A stretch of DNA of 39,976 nt from an uncultured Bacilli bacterium (GTDB taxonomy: Bacteria; Bacillota_I; Bacilli_A; RF39; UBA660), in contig CANRCX010000013.1 in NCBI GenBank assembly GCA_947629235.1, positions 1-39,976 on the forward strand, given 5' to 3'. The position numbers and the translations under genes are program-made. This document shows, one piece after another, positions 9,605 through 19,557 of this stretch (position 1 is its first letter; each line of letters starts with the position of its first letter). The notes beneath the pieces are model-generated. The model worked only from the letters and a program-made list of their open reading frames with translations. It had not been told where the DNA came from and searched no databases.

Positions 9605-10207
9605 TCAAGCTTTTTTATTCAAAACATTTTCTATTATTTCATAAACCCTATCTTTACCTACTTTGCTAACACTAGAAAAGTTAATAATTTCATCTCCTAA
9701 AGACAATTCTATCGTCTTTTTAATTAGTTCATCTTGTTTTTCTCTAAGTCCTCTATTTACTTTATCATACTTAGTACAAACTACTGTAACTGGAAGATTA
9801 TAATATTTTAAGAATTTATACATAAGTAAGTCATCTTCAGTAGGTTTATGTCTATAATCAACAAGTAAAAATATATGTTTTAAATTTTGTCTTTCTTTTA
9901 AATATTCTTCAATCATAAGACCAAATTTTTCCATTTGTTTTTTACTTGTTTGAGCATAACCATATCCAGGAACATCAACAATATAAAATTCATTATTAAC
10001 AAGATAAAAATTTAATGTTTGAGTTTTACCTGGTTTACTACTAGTCTTAGCCATATTTTTTCTATTAATAATTGTATTTATAAAACTACTTTTTCCTACA
10101 TTACTTCTACCAAGTATTAAAAATTCACTTTTTTTATCATCTGGATATTGACTAATTCTAACAGCAATTATTGGTTCATTAACACTAGTTACTTCCATGA
10201 CTATCAT
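9605..10207 (-). CDS. engB: Ribosome biogenesis GTPase YsxC/EngB
   Basis: GRSNVGKSSFINTI, DVPGYGYAQ, TKYDK; overlaps upstream gene start. Confidence 0.93.
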   Translation of the reverse strand: MIVMEVTSVNEPIIAVRISQYPDDKKSEFLILGRSNVGKSSFINTIINRKNMAKTSSKPGKTQTLNFYLVNNEFYIVDVPGYGYAQTSKKQMEKFGLMIEEYLKERQNLKHIFLLVDYRHKPTEDDLLMYKFLKYYNLPVTVVCTKYDKVNRGLREKQDELIKKTIELSLGDEIINFSSVSKVGKDRVYEIIENVLNKKA

Positions 10208-11159
10208 TTCCTTCCATATATTCTTTACAACAAAGTGATAAATCTTTTAATAAATTATCAACTACTGTTTTATCACTTGTTCTAACTCCACTTGCAAATT
10301 TATGTCCACCACCATTATATTTAGCAGCTATTTCATTTATAACTGGACCCCTACTTCTAATATTAACTCTATATTGGTTATTTTTTTCATCTTTAGAAAC
10401 AAATGTCCATACAATTATTTCATTAATATTATTAAAATCATTTATCATATTTGAAGCAGATGAAAAGTCTGCACCAAAAGAAGAAATTACATCTTCATCT
10501 ATTTCTATATATGCAAATCCATATTTATCTACTTTTAAAGTAGAAGCAATATATCCCATAAGTCTAGTTTCACTAAGTGGTTTTAAATAAAATTTTCTAT
10601 ATAAATCTTCTATATTTAGTTTATATTTTTTTAGAAGATTAGATACTGTATTAAATGTATTATAGTTAACTCCATATAAAAATCTATTAGTATCACTAAC
10701 TATACCTATAAATATATCACTAGCAATTAATTCATTCATTTTAAGTTTAGTATTTTCTATTATATCTAAAACACATTCACTAGCAGAAGATGCAGTTTCT
10801 TTTATATATTCTACTTTACTAAAAGTATCTACTTTTGGATGATGATCTATTTTAATAACATTTTTAAATGATTCAAAGTTTTCAATATCCACTCTTTTTT
10901 TATCTGGAGTATCTACTACTATTAATAAACTATTTTCAAAGTCAAAATCACTAACTTTATCAACTCTACCAAAATATTTAAATTTAGATACTGTTGTTCC
11001 AACTGCATAAACTTCTTTTTCTGGAAAAGTAAGTTTAATTGACTCCTTTAATGACATTTGACTTCCAAATGCATCTGGATCTGGTCCAATGTGTCTTGCT
11101 ATATATATTTTTTTATATTTTTTTATTTCATTATAAATTGCTTTGTAAATATTATTCAT
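10185..11159 (-). CDS. DHH/DHHA1 phosphoesterase (NrnA-like)
   Basis: RHIGPDPDAFGSQ, DHHPK, C-terminal GGGHKFASG. Confidence 0.9.
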   Translation of the reverse strand: MNNIYKAIYNEIKKYKKIYIARHIGPDPDAFGSQMSLKESIKLTFPEKEVYAVGTTVSKFKYFGRVDKVSDFDFENSLLIVVDTPDKKRVDIENFESFKNVIKIDHHPKVDTFSKVEYIKETASSASECVLDIIENTKLKMNELIASDIFIGIVSDTNRFLYGVNYNTFNTVSNLLKKYKLNIEDLYRKFYLKPLSETRLMGYIASTLKVDKYGFAYIEIDEDVISSFGADFSSASNMINDFNNINEIIVWTFVSKDEKNNQYRVNIRSRGPVINEIAAKYNGGGHKFASGVRTSDKTVVDNLLKDLSLCCKEYMEGNDSHGSN

Positions 11160-11181
11160 TATATTCTCTTTTCTATTTTAT

Positions 11182-12360
11182 TTATTCGTTTATTAAGTTA
11201 TAAGTATCTTTTGCTATCATTAATTCTTCATCTGTTGGAATTACATATACTTTAATAGTTGAATTCTCACTACTAATCTCTCCACTAATTCCTCTTTGTG
11301 AATTCTTTTCTTCATCTAAAGTTATTCCCATATAAGATAGTCTTTTAATGATTAAACTTCTCATTAAATCACTATTTTCACCTACACCAGCAGTAAATAC
11401 AATAGCATCAGCACCTTCTAATTTAGTATTATACATTGATATATATTCAGCTACTCTATTTGCATACATATTAAGTGCTACTATACATCTATCATCTTTA
11501 TTATTGTATCCTTCTTCTACATCTCTCATATCACTAGACATACCAGTTATACCTAGTACTCCACTCTTCTTATTTAAGTCATTCATAACTTCATCAAATT
11601 TTTCTTTAGTTTGACTCATTATATATGGAAGAAGTCCTACATCAATATCTCCACATCTAGTACCCATAATTACACCAGCAATTGGAGTAAATCCCATAGA
11701 TGTAGCTATACTTTTACCATCTTTAATAGCACATATACTCGCACCATTACCTATATGGCAACTAATAATCTTTTTATCTTCTCCTAATAACTCATTCATT
11801 TTACTTGCAATATATCTGTGACTAGTACCATGGAATCCATATCTTCTAACTCCATATTTTTTATACCAATCATATGGAAGAGCATATAAATATTCTTCTT
11901 CCTTCATAGTTTGATGAAATGCAGTATCAAATACAGCTACCATTTTAGTATCTGGTAATACTTCCATAAAGCTTCTGATTCCAACTAAATTTGCTGGATT
12001 ATGAAGTGGTGCTAGTGGAACTAATTCTTCTACTGTTTTTAAAACATTTTCATCTATAATAACACTTTCTGTGTATTTATCCCCACCATGAACAATTCTA
12101 TGTCCTACTCCATCTATTTCATCATAAGATTTAATAACCTTATAATTAATTAATTCTTCTAATAAAATCTTAACTGCATCAGTATGATTTTCTAACTTAG
12201 CTTCTTTTTTATCTTTATTTCCATTATATTTAATAGTATAAAAACTATCATCAAGACCTATTTTTTCAAAAGTACCACTAATAATTACTTTTTCTTCTGG
12301 TAATTCTATCATAGTAAATTTTAAAGAAGAACTACCTGCATTAACACTTAATATTTTCAT
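11182..12360 (-). CDS. ackA: Acetate kinase
   Basis: MKILSVNAGSSSLKFTM, HRIVHGGDKYTES, FDTAFHQTM, GFHGTSHRYIA, FTAGVGENS. Confidence 0.97.
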   Translation of the reverse strand: MKILSVNAGSSSLKFTMIELPEEKVIISGTFEKIGLDDSFYTIKYNGNKDKKEAKLENHTDAVKILLEELINYKVIKSYDEIDGVGHRIVHGGDKYTESVIIDENVLKTVEELVPLAPLHNPANLVGIRSFMEVLPDTKMVAVFDTAFHQTMKEEEYLYALPYDWYKKYGVRRYGFHGTSHRYIASKMNELLGEDKKIISCHIGNGASICAIKDGKSIATSMGFTPIAGVIMGTRCGDIDVGLLPYIMSQTKEKFDEVMNDLNKKSGVLGITGMSSDMRDVEEGYNNKDDRCIVALNMYANRVAEYISMYNTKLEGADAIVFTAGVGENSDLMRSLIIKRLSYMGITLDEEKNSQRGISGEISSENSTIKVYVIPTDEELMIAKDTYNLINE

Positions 12361-12419
12361 TTTAAAATTCCTTCTTTCTTACGTAAATATTATAGCAAAG
12401 AAAACAAAAAAGTGAAATA

Positions 12420-12578
12420 TTATTTTTTCACTTTCTTATTAGTTTGTTTATCACTATATTTTTCTATTTTATTATACTCATCATCTTCTAGTTCATAGTA
12501 TTCTTGATTTCTTGTATTAATACATTTCATTTTATATAGTAATTTATTTTTAGTACTAAATTTATTATTCATAAGCAT
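12420..12578 (-). CDS. Small basic/acidic hypothetical protein (52 aa), not in ORF track
   Basis: Translation MLMNNKFSTKNKLLYKMKCINTRNQEYYELEDDEYNKIEKYSDKQTNKKVKK with GGTGAA SD-like sequence upstream. Confidence 0.5.
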   Translation of the reverse strand: MLMNNKFSTKNKLLYKMKCINTRNQEYYELEDDEYNKIEKYSDKQTNKKVKK

Positions 12579-12626
12579 AACTATTCACCATTAAATATTA
12601 TGCTTATTATTAATATATTTATACCA

Positions 12627-12914
12627 TTAAAGTCCAATTAATTCTAATTTAGTTATATCTTCTCTTATTTCATTTAATGTTTTTTCATCTACATTATCTA
12701 ATATTTTTTTAATTCTCTCTTCTTCTTCATAAAATATATCAAATCTATATAATAATATATCTTTAATATTTAATTTTTTAGTTTTTAATAATTCTATAAT
12801 ATTATTCACTTTATCTTTATGCATGCTTATAAATATTTTATCCATATCATCAATTTGCTCTTTAAGTTCTAATAAATCATTATCTGTTAAATTAAATTTC
12901 TTTAAATAATCCAT
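12627..12914 (-). CDS. Small helical hypothetical protein (95 aa)
   Basis: Abuts/overlaps stop of 12914-14737; coupled operon. Confidence 0.65.
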   Translation of the reverse strand: MDYLKKFNLTDNDLLELKEQIDDMDKIFISMHKDKVNNIIELLKTKKLNIKDILLYRFDIFYEEEERIKKILDNVDEKTLNEIREDITKLELIGL

Positions 12915-14737
12915 TATAAGCTCCTTTCAAGAATAATATCTTTTATTAAATCAAATGAATTTTGATCTAAATAACTATTTCTAACAACTGAATATAATAA
13001 TGCATCTTCTTCATTTTGAAGTCCACTATTAATTAAAGCAGAATAGTTTTTAAGTACTTTAAGTCTCGAAATAAATATTCCATCAAAATTATAAGCATAA
13101 TCATTAATTTTATAATTATTTTCTAAATTAATAATTTCTTCTAAATTAAATATATTTGAATTTATTTGTCTATTATTATTGTTCATTTCTTTTTCAAATG
13201 TATTAGTATTACTTATTAATTTTGATACATCAACATATTTTTCTTTAACAAATTCTTTTGCATTTTTATATTTACTAATATCTGGTATTGATGGAAAATG
13301 TTTACCTTTATTGAATGAAAATTTAGTTATATCAGTCTTTAATTGTCCACTTCTAACTCCACCAAATTGTGAAAAGATTGATTTATAATATTCATTTTGT
13401 GTAAGATTTAATTTTAAATAATTTATTAAAGGAAATAATTTAGAAAAATTTAAAAATGATAAATCTTCTTTAACATAATTTGGAAATGATGGTATATTTA
13501 ATAAACCAAGTTCTATACATTTATCTAATTTTTCTTCTAAAGATGAAATTGTTAATACATTAAGTGATTTAAGTTTTTCATTTCTACTTACATCTATTAT
13601 TTTATATGATACTAGAGTATTGTAAGCATTTACTAAATCTTCATGAGGCATTCTTAATGCTTTAGCATAACTATTTCTACTATTAGTAAATGATATATCA
13701 TATCCTTTTTCTTTTAAGAATTTTTCATTTTCAAGCATATCTTCTAAAGTAGGACCTAAAGAAGCTAAATACATTGTATTAGATATACTTCTATCACTCT
13801 CTTCTTTATCCTTTTTATTTTTTCTTTCTTTATTTACCCAAATAGATGGTATTTCATAAAATATTTTATAATTTTTATCTTCACTTATTAATTTTTCATA
13901 TGTTTTAGATACAGAATTTATATTACCATATATACATATACATAATAAATCAGATACAGAAAAGTTTTTTAATATATCATTTTCTTTAAAATAATCTAAT
14001 ATTTTTTTAATTCTTTTACTATTTGTATGTCTTAATATTAATTTTTCATTTTGATTTATTAAATTAAATATTTCTTTATCTATATCATATTCTTTAAAAC
14101 AATTAATTATATTATCTAATGTATCAGGATTAACTAGTTCATCTTCTTTTTTATTAAATAAATCAATATTATATTTTCTAAATTCTATTAATAATTTACT
14201 CTTATATTCAAAACTTAAACTATCATCTTCTATAATTTCTTTAATTAAATTAAAATCATCTTCATTTAATAATTCATTATTATTAATAATTTTTTCATTT
14301 AAAGATTTTAATTTATTTTTTAAAGTTTCTACACTTTCAATATTATCTACAGATACTAAATATTCATTTATTTCTTGATCTAATTTATAATATAAATCTT
14401 CTAACATAGATATGACATAATCATAATATAACTTTTGTCCTTTAGTTAAATCAATATTTAAATGATTTTTATTTTTACCTATTAATACTACTTTTATTAT
14501 TCTTAAAGCTTCTTTCATTGCTTTACTATTAACATCTTCATATTTAGATAAAATATCTATTAATTCTTCATGATCAGTATTAATAAAAACAGAATGATTA
14601 TTTTTTAATGATTTAAATATTTCAAGTTTTTCTAATTCTTCTCCTTTAGTATTTAACTCTTCTCTTTTAGTTAACAATTCATCATATAATTTATCTAATC
14701 CATTTATTCTTTCGTCTATTAACTCTTGTAAATTCAT
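12914..14737 (-). CDS. Large helical hypothetical protein (about 607 aa)
   Basis: Complete ORF, start likely MNLQELIDERINGLDKLYDEL; alpha-helical/coiled composition. Confidence 0.7.
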   Translation of the reverse strand: MNLQELIDERINGLDKLYDELLTKREELNTKGEELEKLEIFKSLKNNHSVFINTDHEELIDILSKYEDVNSKAMKEALRIIKVVLIGKNKNHLNIDLTKGQKLYYDYVISMLEDLYYKLDQEINEYLVSVDNIESVETLKNKLKSLNEKIINNNELLNEDDFNLIKEIIEDDSLSFEYKSKLLIEFRKYNIDLFNKKEDELVNPDTLDNIINCFKEYDIDKEIFNLINQNEKLILRHTNSKRIKKILDYFKENDILKNFSVSDLLCICIYGNINSVSKTYEKLISEDKNYKIFYEIPSIWVNKERKNKKDKEESDRSISNTMYLASLGPTLEDMLENEKFLKEKGYDISFTNSRNSYAKALRMPHEDLVNAYNTLVSYKIIDVSRNEKLKSLNVLTISSLEEKLDKCIELGLLNIPSFPNYVKEDLSFLNFSKLFPLINYLKLNLTQNEYYKSIFSQFGGVRSGQLKTDITKFSFNKGKHFPSIPDISKYKNAKEFVKEKYVDVSKLISNTNTFEKEMNNNNRQINSNIFNLEEIINLENNYKINDYAYNFDGIFISRLKVLKNYSALINSGLQNEEDALLYSVVRNSYLDQNSFDLIKDIILERSL

Positions 14738-14745
14738 AAGTACAC

Positions 14746-14940
14746 CTACCATTCTACTAAAACATCATATAATTTTAAATAAACTGAAAAATCTTCATTT
14801 TTATTTAATAATATCTTAGTTAATTCTTCTTGGCTACAACCTATCATAAATGATAATATATCAAGATCAACTTTCTTATTATCTATAAGTTTTAAACAAT
14901 CATTTCTAATGCTTTCAAATAGTTCATCTAATTTTTTCAT
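14746..14940 (-). CDS. Small HTH-like (XRE-type) protein (64 aa)
   Basis: VDLDILSFMIGCSQEELTKILLNKNEDFSVYLKLYDVL fits a short lambda-repressor-like HTH; overlaps upstream gene stop by 4 nt. Confidence 0.5.
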   Translation of the reverse strand: MKKLDELFESIRNDCLKLIDNKKVDLDILSFMIGCSQEELTKILLNKNEDFSVYLKLYDVLVEW

Positions 14941-16322
14941 TCTTTTAGACCTCCTTTTGATAAAACATCCATTAAGTCACTTTTTATTTTATCTTGAGAT
15001 TCTATAAATTCTTTATCATTTGATTCTATTAATTCTATAATCTTTTCAATTTTATCTTGATATTTATGTGTTAAACTAATTGATTTTCTATAGAAACTAG
15101 TATTTTGTGTTAATTTACCAGCATTAAGTAATATTACTTTATCACCATGTCTTATATAAGATAAAGCTACTTTACCACTTCTATTTGCTTCTATTTCAAA
15201 TACTTTATCATTACCTTGTTTTACTTTAGAATGATTTTTATTTCTATCTAAATCATATTTTCCTTCTTCTAATTCTTGTAATAATACTTGTATTTGATCT
15301 TTAAATTCTCTATCAACTTCCATATTTAATGTTATATTATCATTTTCATCAGTTAAGAAGAATACTTTTGATGGTTCTGTTTCTTTCTTATCTTCTTCTA
15401 ATTTTTTATCTTCTTCAAATCCTACTTGTAATAAATCATTAAATTCTAACATATATAAAGTAAGTTCATCTTCATCAATTTTATCTTGTTTAAATAAATC
15501 TTCTATAATTTTTTTAGTTGATACAATACCATATAAAGCTATATTTAATTTTTGTTCACTATATTCAAGTTTATTAAATTCATCTATTAAATTACCTTTA
15601 GAAATAACATTATCATATATTGCTTTTACATATCCTAGTTGTTTATTAGTTCTTTCTTCAAGTAAATAATAATATTTTTTAACAAGTTCATTAGCACTAG
15701 CTACTTTAGTTTCAAATTCTTTTTTTAGTGTTTCTATATGTGATATAGATTTATTGTTTATAGCTTCTAAATCTGGTAATTGATGTGGTTCTTCTTTTAC
15801 TTCTTCTTTAGTTTCTTTCTTAGTTTGTCCTAAAAAACAACTTTTATATGCAAGGGTAGATAAAATAGATAATTTATCTTTTTCAGCTAGTGGAAACATT
15901 ATTGATAATAAATAATCATAATCTACATATTCACCATTTAACATTTTTTCATTTATTTCTATTTCTTTTATTATTTTATTTCTTATATCTTGTAATTCTT
16001 CTTTATTATATCTTCTAACTAAAGAAAAAAATGGTGAAGATAATATTTCTTCTACAATATCAGTAACTTGTTCTACAAATAAAGCATTATTTTCATTAAA
16101 AAACTCTATTATTTCTATTTTTTCTTTAAAAGAAGAATCAAATTTTAATACTTCATCTTTTAATTCTAATAATCTCTTAGCATCTTTAGTTTCTTTAATA
16201 CTATTATAATCATCTAAAAATAAAATAGATTTTTCAAATTCTCTTAATGAGCCTTTTAAATTTTCTACTCTAGTTGTAATTAATTCATCTAATATTTTAA
16301 ATAAACCACTATTTTCTTCCAT
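14937..16322 (-). CDS. Hypothetical protein (461 aa) with possible C-terminal RelE/HigB-like domain
   Basis: C-terminal VLLQELEEGKYDL...KVFEIEANRSGKVALSYIRHGDKVILLNAGKLTQNTSFYRKSI resembles the RelE/HigB strand order. Confidence 0.6.
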   Translation of the reverse strand: MEENSGLFKILDELITTRVENLKGSLREFEKSILFLDDYNSIKETKDAKRLLELKDEVLKFDSSFKEKIEIIEFFNENNALFVEQVTDIVEEILSSPFFSLVRRYNKEELQDIRNKIIKEIEINEKMLNGEYVDYDYLLSIMFPLAEKDKLSILSTLAYKSCFLGQTKKETKEEVKEEPHQLPDLEAINNKSISHIETLKKEFETKVASANELVKKYYYLLEERTNKQLGYVKAIYDNVISKGNLIDEFNKLEYSEQKLNIALYGIVSTKKIIEDLFKQDKIDEDELTLYMLEFNDLLQVGFEEDKKLEEDKKETEPSKVFFLTDENDNITLNMEVDREFKDQIQVLLQELEEGKYDLDRNKNHSKVKQGNDKVFEIEANRSGKVALSYIRHGDKVILLNAGKLTQNTSFYRKSISLTHKYQDKIEKIIELIESNDKEFIESQDKIKSDLMDVLSKGGLKE

Positions 16323-16394
16323 ATTAAAAACACCTTCTATCTTTATATTAGAATTATAACATATTAAAAGATAATTTAAAATATATTATTAAAA

Positions 16395-16417
16395 AACTTA
16401 CTAAATACTAGTAAGTT
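16395..16417 (-). terminator. Intrinsic terminator overlapping frr stop codon
   Basis: AACTTACTA-AATAC-TAGTAAGTT, then T-rich on the minus strand. Confidence 0.65.
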
Positions 16418-16943
16418 CATTTTCTTTTTCTTTAAATTTTTCATCTACTAATTTATTATATTTATCAATTAATTCTTGTACTGTTTCAAGACATAAATCT
16501 TTTTCATCTTCTCTTAATTCTTCATTATTTTTAATTTTATTATTTTCATCTTGTCTTATATTTCTAAGTGCTATTCTTGCTTCTTCTGCCATTGTACTTG
16601 CTTGTTTAACATATTCTTTTCTTGTTTCACCAGTTAGTTCAGGAATAGTAAGCATTATTACTTCACCATTATTTGTAGGAGCAATTCCTAAATTAGCTTC
16701 ATGAATAGATTTTTCTATATTTTTAAGAGCTGATTTATCAAATGGTTTAATTGATAAAACTCTTGCTTCTGGTATAGAAATAGTTGCTAGAGATTGAATT
16801 GGTGTTGGTACTCCATAGTAATCAACCATAATACCATGTAAAATATTTGGATTAGCTCTTCCTGCTCTTATTGTTGTATATCTACTTTCTAATGTCTCTA
16901 TAACTTTACTCATTTTATTTTTTATTTCATTTTCATCAATCAT
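16401..16943 (-). CDS. frr: Ribosome recycling factor
   Basis: TIRAGRANPNILHGIMVDYYGVPTPIQSLATISIPEAR; RQDENNKIK; EKDLCLETVQELIDKY. Confidence 0.96.
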   Translation of the reverse strand: MIDENEIKNKMSKVIETLESRYTTIRAGRANPNILHGIMVDYYGVPTPIQSLATISIPEARVLSIKPFDKSALKNIEKSIHEANLGIAPTNNGEVIMLTIPELTGETRKEYVKQASTMAEEARIALRNIRQDENNKIKNNEELREDEKDLCLETVQELIDKYNKLVDEKFKEKENELTSI

Positions 16944-17016
16944 AATTTCCCTCTCTTATAAAACTATTATATAATATTTTAGTTTAATAAATCAATCATA
17001 AATATTTTTAACAAGA

Positions 17017-17039
17017 AAAAACTGCAAAAAGCAGTTTTT
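17017..17039. terminator. Bidirectional intrinsic terminator
   Basis: AAAAACTGC-AAAAA-GCAGTTTTT. Confidence 0.75.
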
Positions 17040-17051
17040 ATTTAATATATT

Positions 17052-19460
17052 TTAGCAGACCCACCATCCGCCACCACATGATGTTTGATTTTCTACCTTA
17101 CATATTCCATTACCTAATGAATATCCTGATTGACAACTTAGATATCCACCGGCTGGTCTAAAACAATAAGCTCCTGTTTTATATGTACAACCATACCAAC
17201 TCTTACATTGAGCTACTGTTGATGCTGTACCACAAGCATAGAAGCATTGACCTGCTCCCCAAGATGCACCATCACATCCATCATAATAATGGCAACAATT
17301 AACGTATGGTTGTTTACAAGTTGATTGACTTGTTCCTGCACCTGCTGCTACTGTATATCCTGATGGACATGCTGTACATCCTGCTGTTTGTGTTTGATTT
17401 ATTGTTCTTGAACCTGCCCAAGTATTTGCTGGACAATTACTTATTCCACCACCAGCTGTTGTTACTTGTCTTCCTGCTGGTACTGTCATTGTACAACTTG
17501 AGGCTGATGTTCCTGCACCTGCACCTACTGTATATCCTGATGCACAGCCTGTACATGGAGCTGTTTGTGTTTGATTTATAACTCTTTGAACTGAATATTG
17601 ATTTGCTGGACAATTACTTATTCCACCACCAGCTGTTGCTACTTGTCTTCCAGCTGGTACTGTCATTGTACAACTTGAGGCTGATGTTCCTGCACCTACT
17701 CCTACTGTATATCCTGATGCACATGCTGTACATCCTGCTGAACCTGCTACTGCATATTGATTTGCTCCACATGCTGCACAGGCTGTATCTGCACTTCCAT
17801 AATTTACTGTGTGTTGTGTTTTATATGATCCTGCTGCACAATTTGAGAATGTTGTTCCATTTGTTGTTGTTAATGTTTTTCCTGCTGGTACTGTTATATA
17901 ACATTGTGTTACTGCTGTTGCTCCTGTTGCACTTGTATATCCTGTTGGACATCCTTGACAATATACTGTTGATCCATTGTTATATGTACCTACTCCACAT
18001 TTTCCCCAAACTGCATATAATGTTATTGTTTCTCCTGTTGGTGGTAAATTTAGGATTTCTGCTTGATCTTTTAAATCTACTGTTGATGAACCTTTTGTTT
18101 TACTCCATCCTAAGAAATTATATCCTGTCTTTTTAAATCCTGCAACTGTTAAATTTGATTTTGAATCAAAATAATGTGTTGATGGACTCATACTTCCACC
18201 TGTATTTCCATTTCCATCATAATTTACTTTATATGGTCTTGCTTTCCATTGTGCATATAATGTTATATTTGTTGTTATATCATATATTATTTTCTTTGGT
18301 GATCCATCACTATTATAATATTGTTCTCCACCTGTTGCACTTGTATAGTATCCTAAAAAATCATAATGAAGTTTTGATGGTATTTGTATAGATGGTAATT
18401 TTGTTTGATATTTTACTTTTGCATTATCACTTCCACCTGTTCCTGTCCTTTTATCAAATGTCATTGTATATTCTATTGGTTCACATTTGTTTTTTTCACT
18501 TACATAATATCCATTATTACATTCTTGCCATACTGCTCTTACTACTGGATAATCATTACTTGATGATACATCTTGTTTAAATAATCTATTATTTGCTACT
18601 ATATTTCCAAGTGCATCTACTACTATTGTTGGATTTCCTACTCCTGTATAGTAATAGTATCCTGTAAATGCTAGATTTGCTTTCTCAGGTCTTTCAATTG
18701 TTGTTATTATATCACTCTTTTTATGAGAACTCTCTCTTTTAAAGAATCCTACTCCGTATTCTTCATCTATTCCTATTTCTCCTGCTATATCTGCATCATT
18801 ATTATTAAATGTTATTTTATATGTTGATCCTACTACTCCATCATAATCATATCTTGCTGATGAATATAATTCTATATTATAACTTTTATCATTTGTATCT
18901 AGTCCATTATATATTCCTATGCTTATATTAGATAATACATCTGTTTTCTCATCTACACTACTATTATATTCATGCACATCTGTTTTCATTGCTAAGAAGT
19001 TATATCCTTCACTTGTTACTTGATGTGTCTTTGTATTTGTATATTTATCTAAATTTAATGTTTTCATGTATATTAATTTTTCTTCTTCTGTTGTATCTGT
19101 ATATCTTAGTGTACTTTTTATATTCTCATGAATTATTTTATTATTTTTATCTGTTTGTTCTTCAGGATTACTATTTATTGTAAGTATCTCTAATTTCCTT
19201 TTCTTTTCATTTCCAAGTATTAATTCACATTCTGTTCCTGTACTATTACATGTTGCATATCTAACACCATTATTATCAATCAAATCATTATTTATTATTC
19301 TTGATATTGATGAACTATATATTACAACATCACTATTTTCATGTACAACTGTATATGATTCTCTTAACTTTACCAATGTTGTTAATAGTGATACTAATAT
19401 TACACTTACCAATACTACACTTACTATTACTTCTACTAATGTAAATCCTTTTTTATTCAT
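17052..19460 (-). CDS. Pseudopilin-like N-terminus fused to InlB/Flg_new repeats and Cys-rich repeats
   Basis: MNKKGFTLVEVIVSVVLVSVILVSLL; YTMTFDKRTGTGGSD...LYAQWKA and YKVNYDGNGNTGG...LYAVWG repeats; multiple CPxGYTxxxGAxxxxxC repeats. Confidence 0.85.
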   Translation of the reverse strand: MNKKGFTLVEVIVSVVLVSVILVSLLTTLVKLRESYTVVHENSDVVIYSSSISRIINNDLIDNNGVRYATCNSTGTECELILGNEKKRKLEILTINSNPEEQTDKNNKIIHENIKSTLRYTDTTEEEKLIYMKTLNLDKYTNTKTHQVTSEGYNFLAMKTDVHEYNSSVDEKTDVLSNISIGIYNGLDTNDKSYNIELYSSARYDYDGVVGSTYKITFNNNDADIAGEIGIDEEYGVGFFKRESSHKKSDIITTIERPEKANLAFTGYYYYTGVGNPTIVVDALGNIVANNRLFKQDVSSSNDYPVVRAVWQECNNGYYVSEKNKCEPIEYTMTFDKRTGTGGSDNAKVKYQTKLPSIQIPSKLHYDFLGYYTSATGGEQYYNSDGSPKKIIYDITTNITLYAQWKARPYKVNYDGNGNTGGSMSPSTHYFDSKSNLTVAGFKKTGYNFLGWSKTKGSSTVDLKDQAEILNLPPTGETITLYAVWGKCGVGTYNNGSTVYCQGCPTGYTSATGATAVTQCYITVPAGKTLTTTNGTTFSNCAAGSYKTQHTVNYGSADTACAACGANQYAVAGSAGCTACASGYTVGVGAGTSASSCTMTVPAGRQVATAGGGISNCPANQYSVQRVINQTQTAPCTGCASGYTVGAGAGTSASSCTMTVPAGRQVTTAGGGISNCPANTWAGSRTINQTQTAGCTACPSGYTVAAGAGTSQSTCKQPYVNCCHYYDGCDGASWGAGQCFYACGTASTVAQCKSWYGCTYKTGAYCFRPAGGYLSCQSGYSLGNGICKVENQTSCGGGWWVC
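17481..17834. repeat. In-frame 177-bp (59-aa) tandem repeat region
   Basis: TACTGTCATTGTACAACTTGAGGCTGATGTTCCTGCACCT occurs at 17481 and 17658 (offset 177); boundaries approximate. Confidence 0.75.
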
Positions 19461-19533
19461 ATTACACTCTCCATATTCACTTATTATACATAATTTAATT
19501 ATAATCTATATAAATAATTATTTCAAGTTAAAA

Positions 19534-19557
19534 AAGATAACTTTTATAAGTTATCTT
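19534..19557 (-). terminator. Intrinsic terminator at end of GH31 gene
   Basis: AAGATAACTT-TTTA-AAGTTATCTT, T-tract on minus strand. Confidence 0.75.

Noticed and set aside
11058-11614. Plus-strand ORFs antisense to nrnA-like and ackA genes
   Set aside because: Shadow ORFs, no independent signals
17481-17834. CRISPR-like array
   Set aside because: Repeats are 177 bp, contiguous and in frame within a CDS; no spacers
17306-18580. Long plus-strand ORFs (91, 177, 78, 62 aa) rich in Leu/Tyr/His/Met
   Set aside because: Antisense to the Cys-rich repeat gene 17052-19460; composition is a by-product of its repeated codons, no SD or family motif
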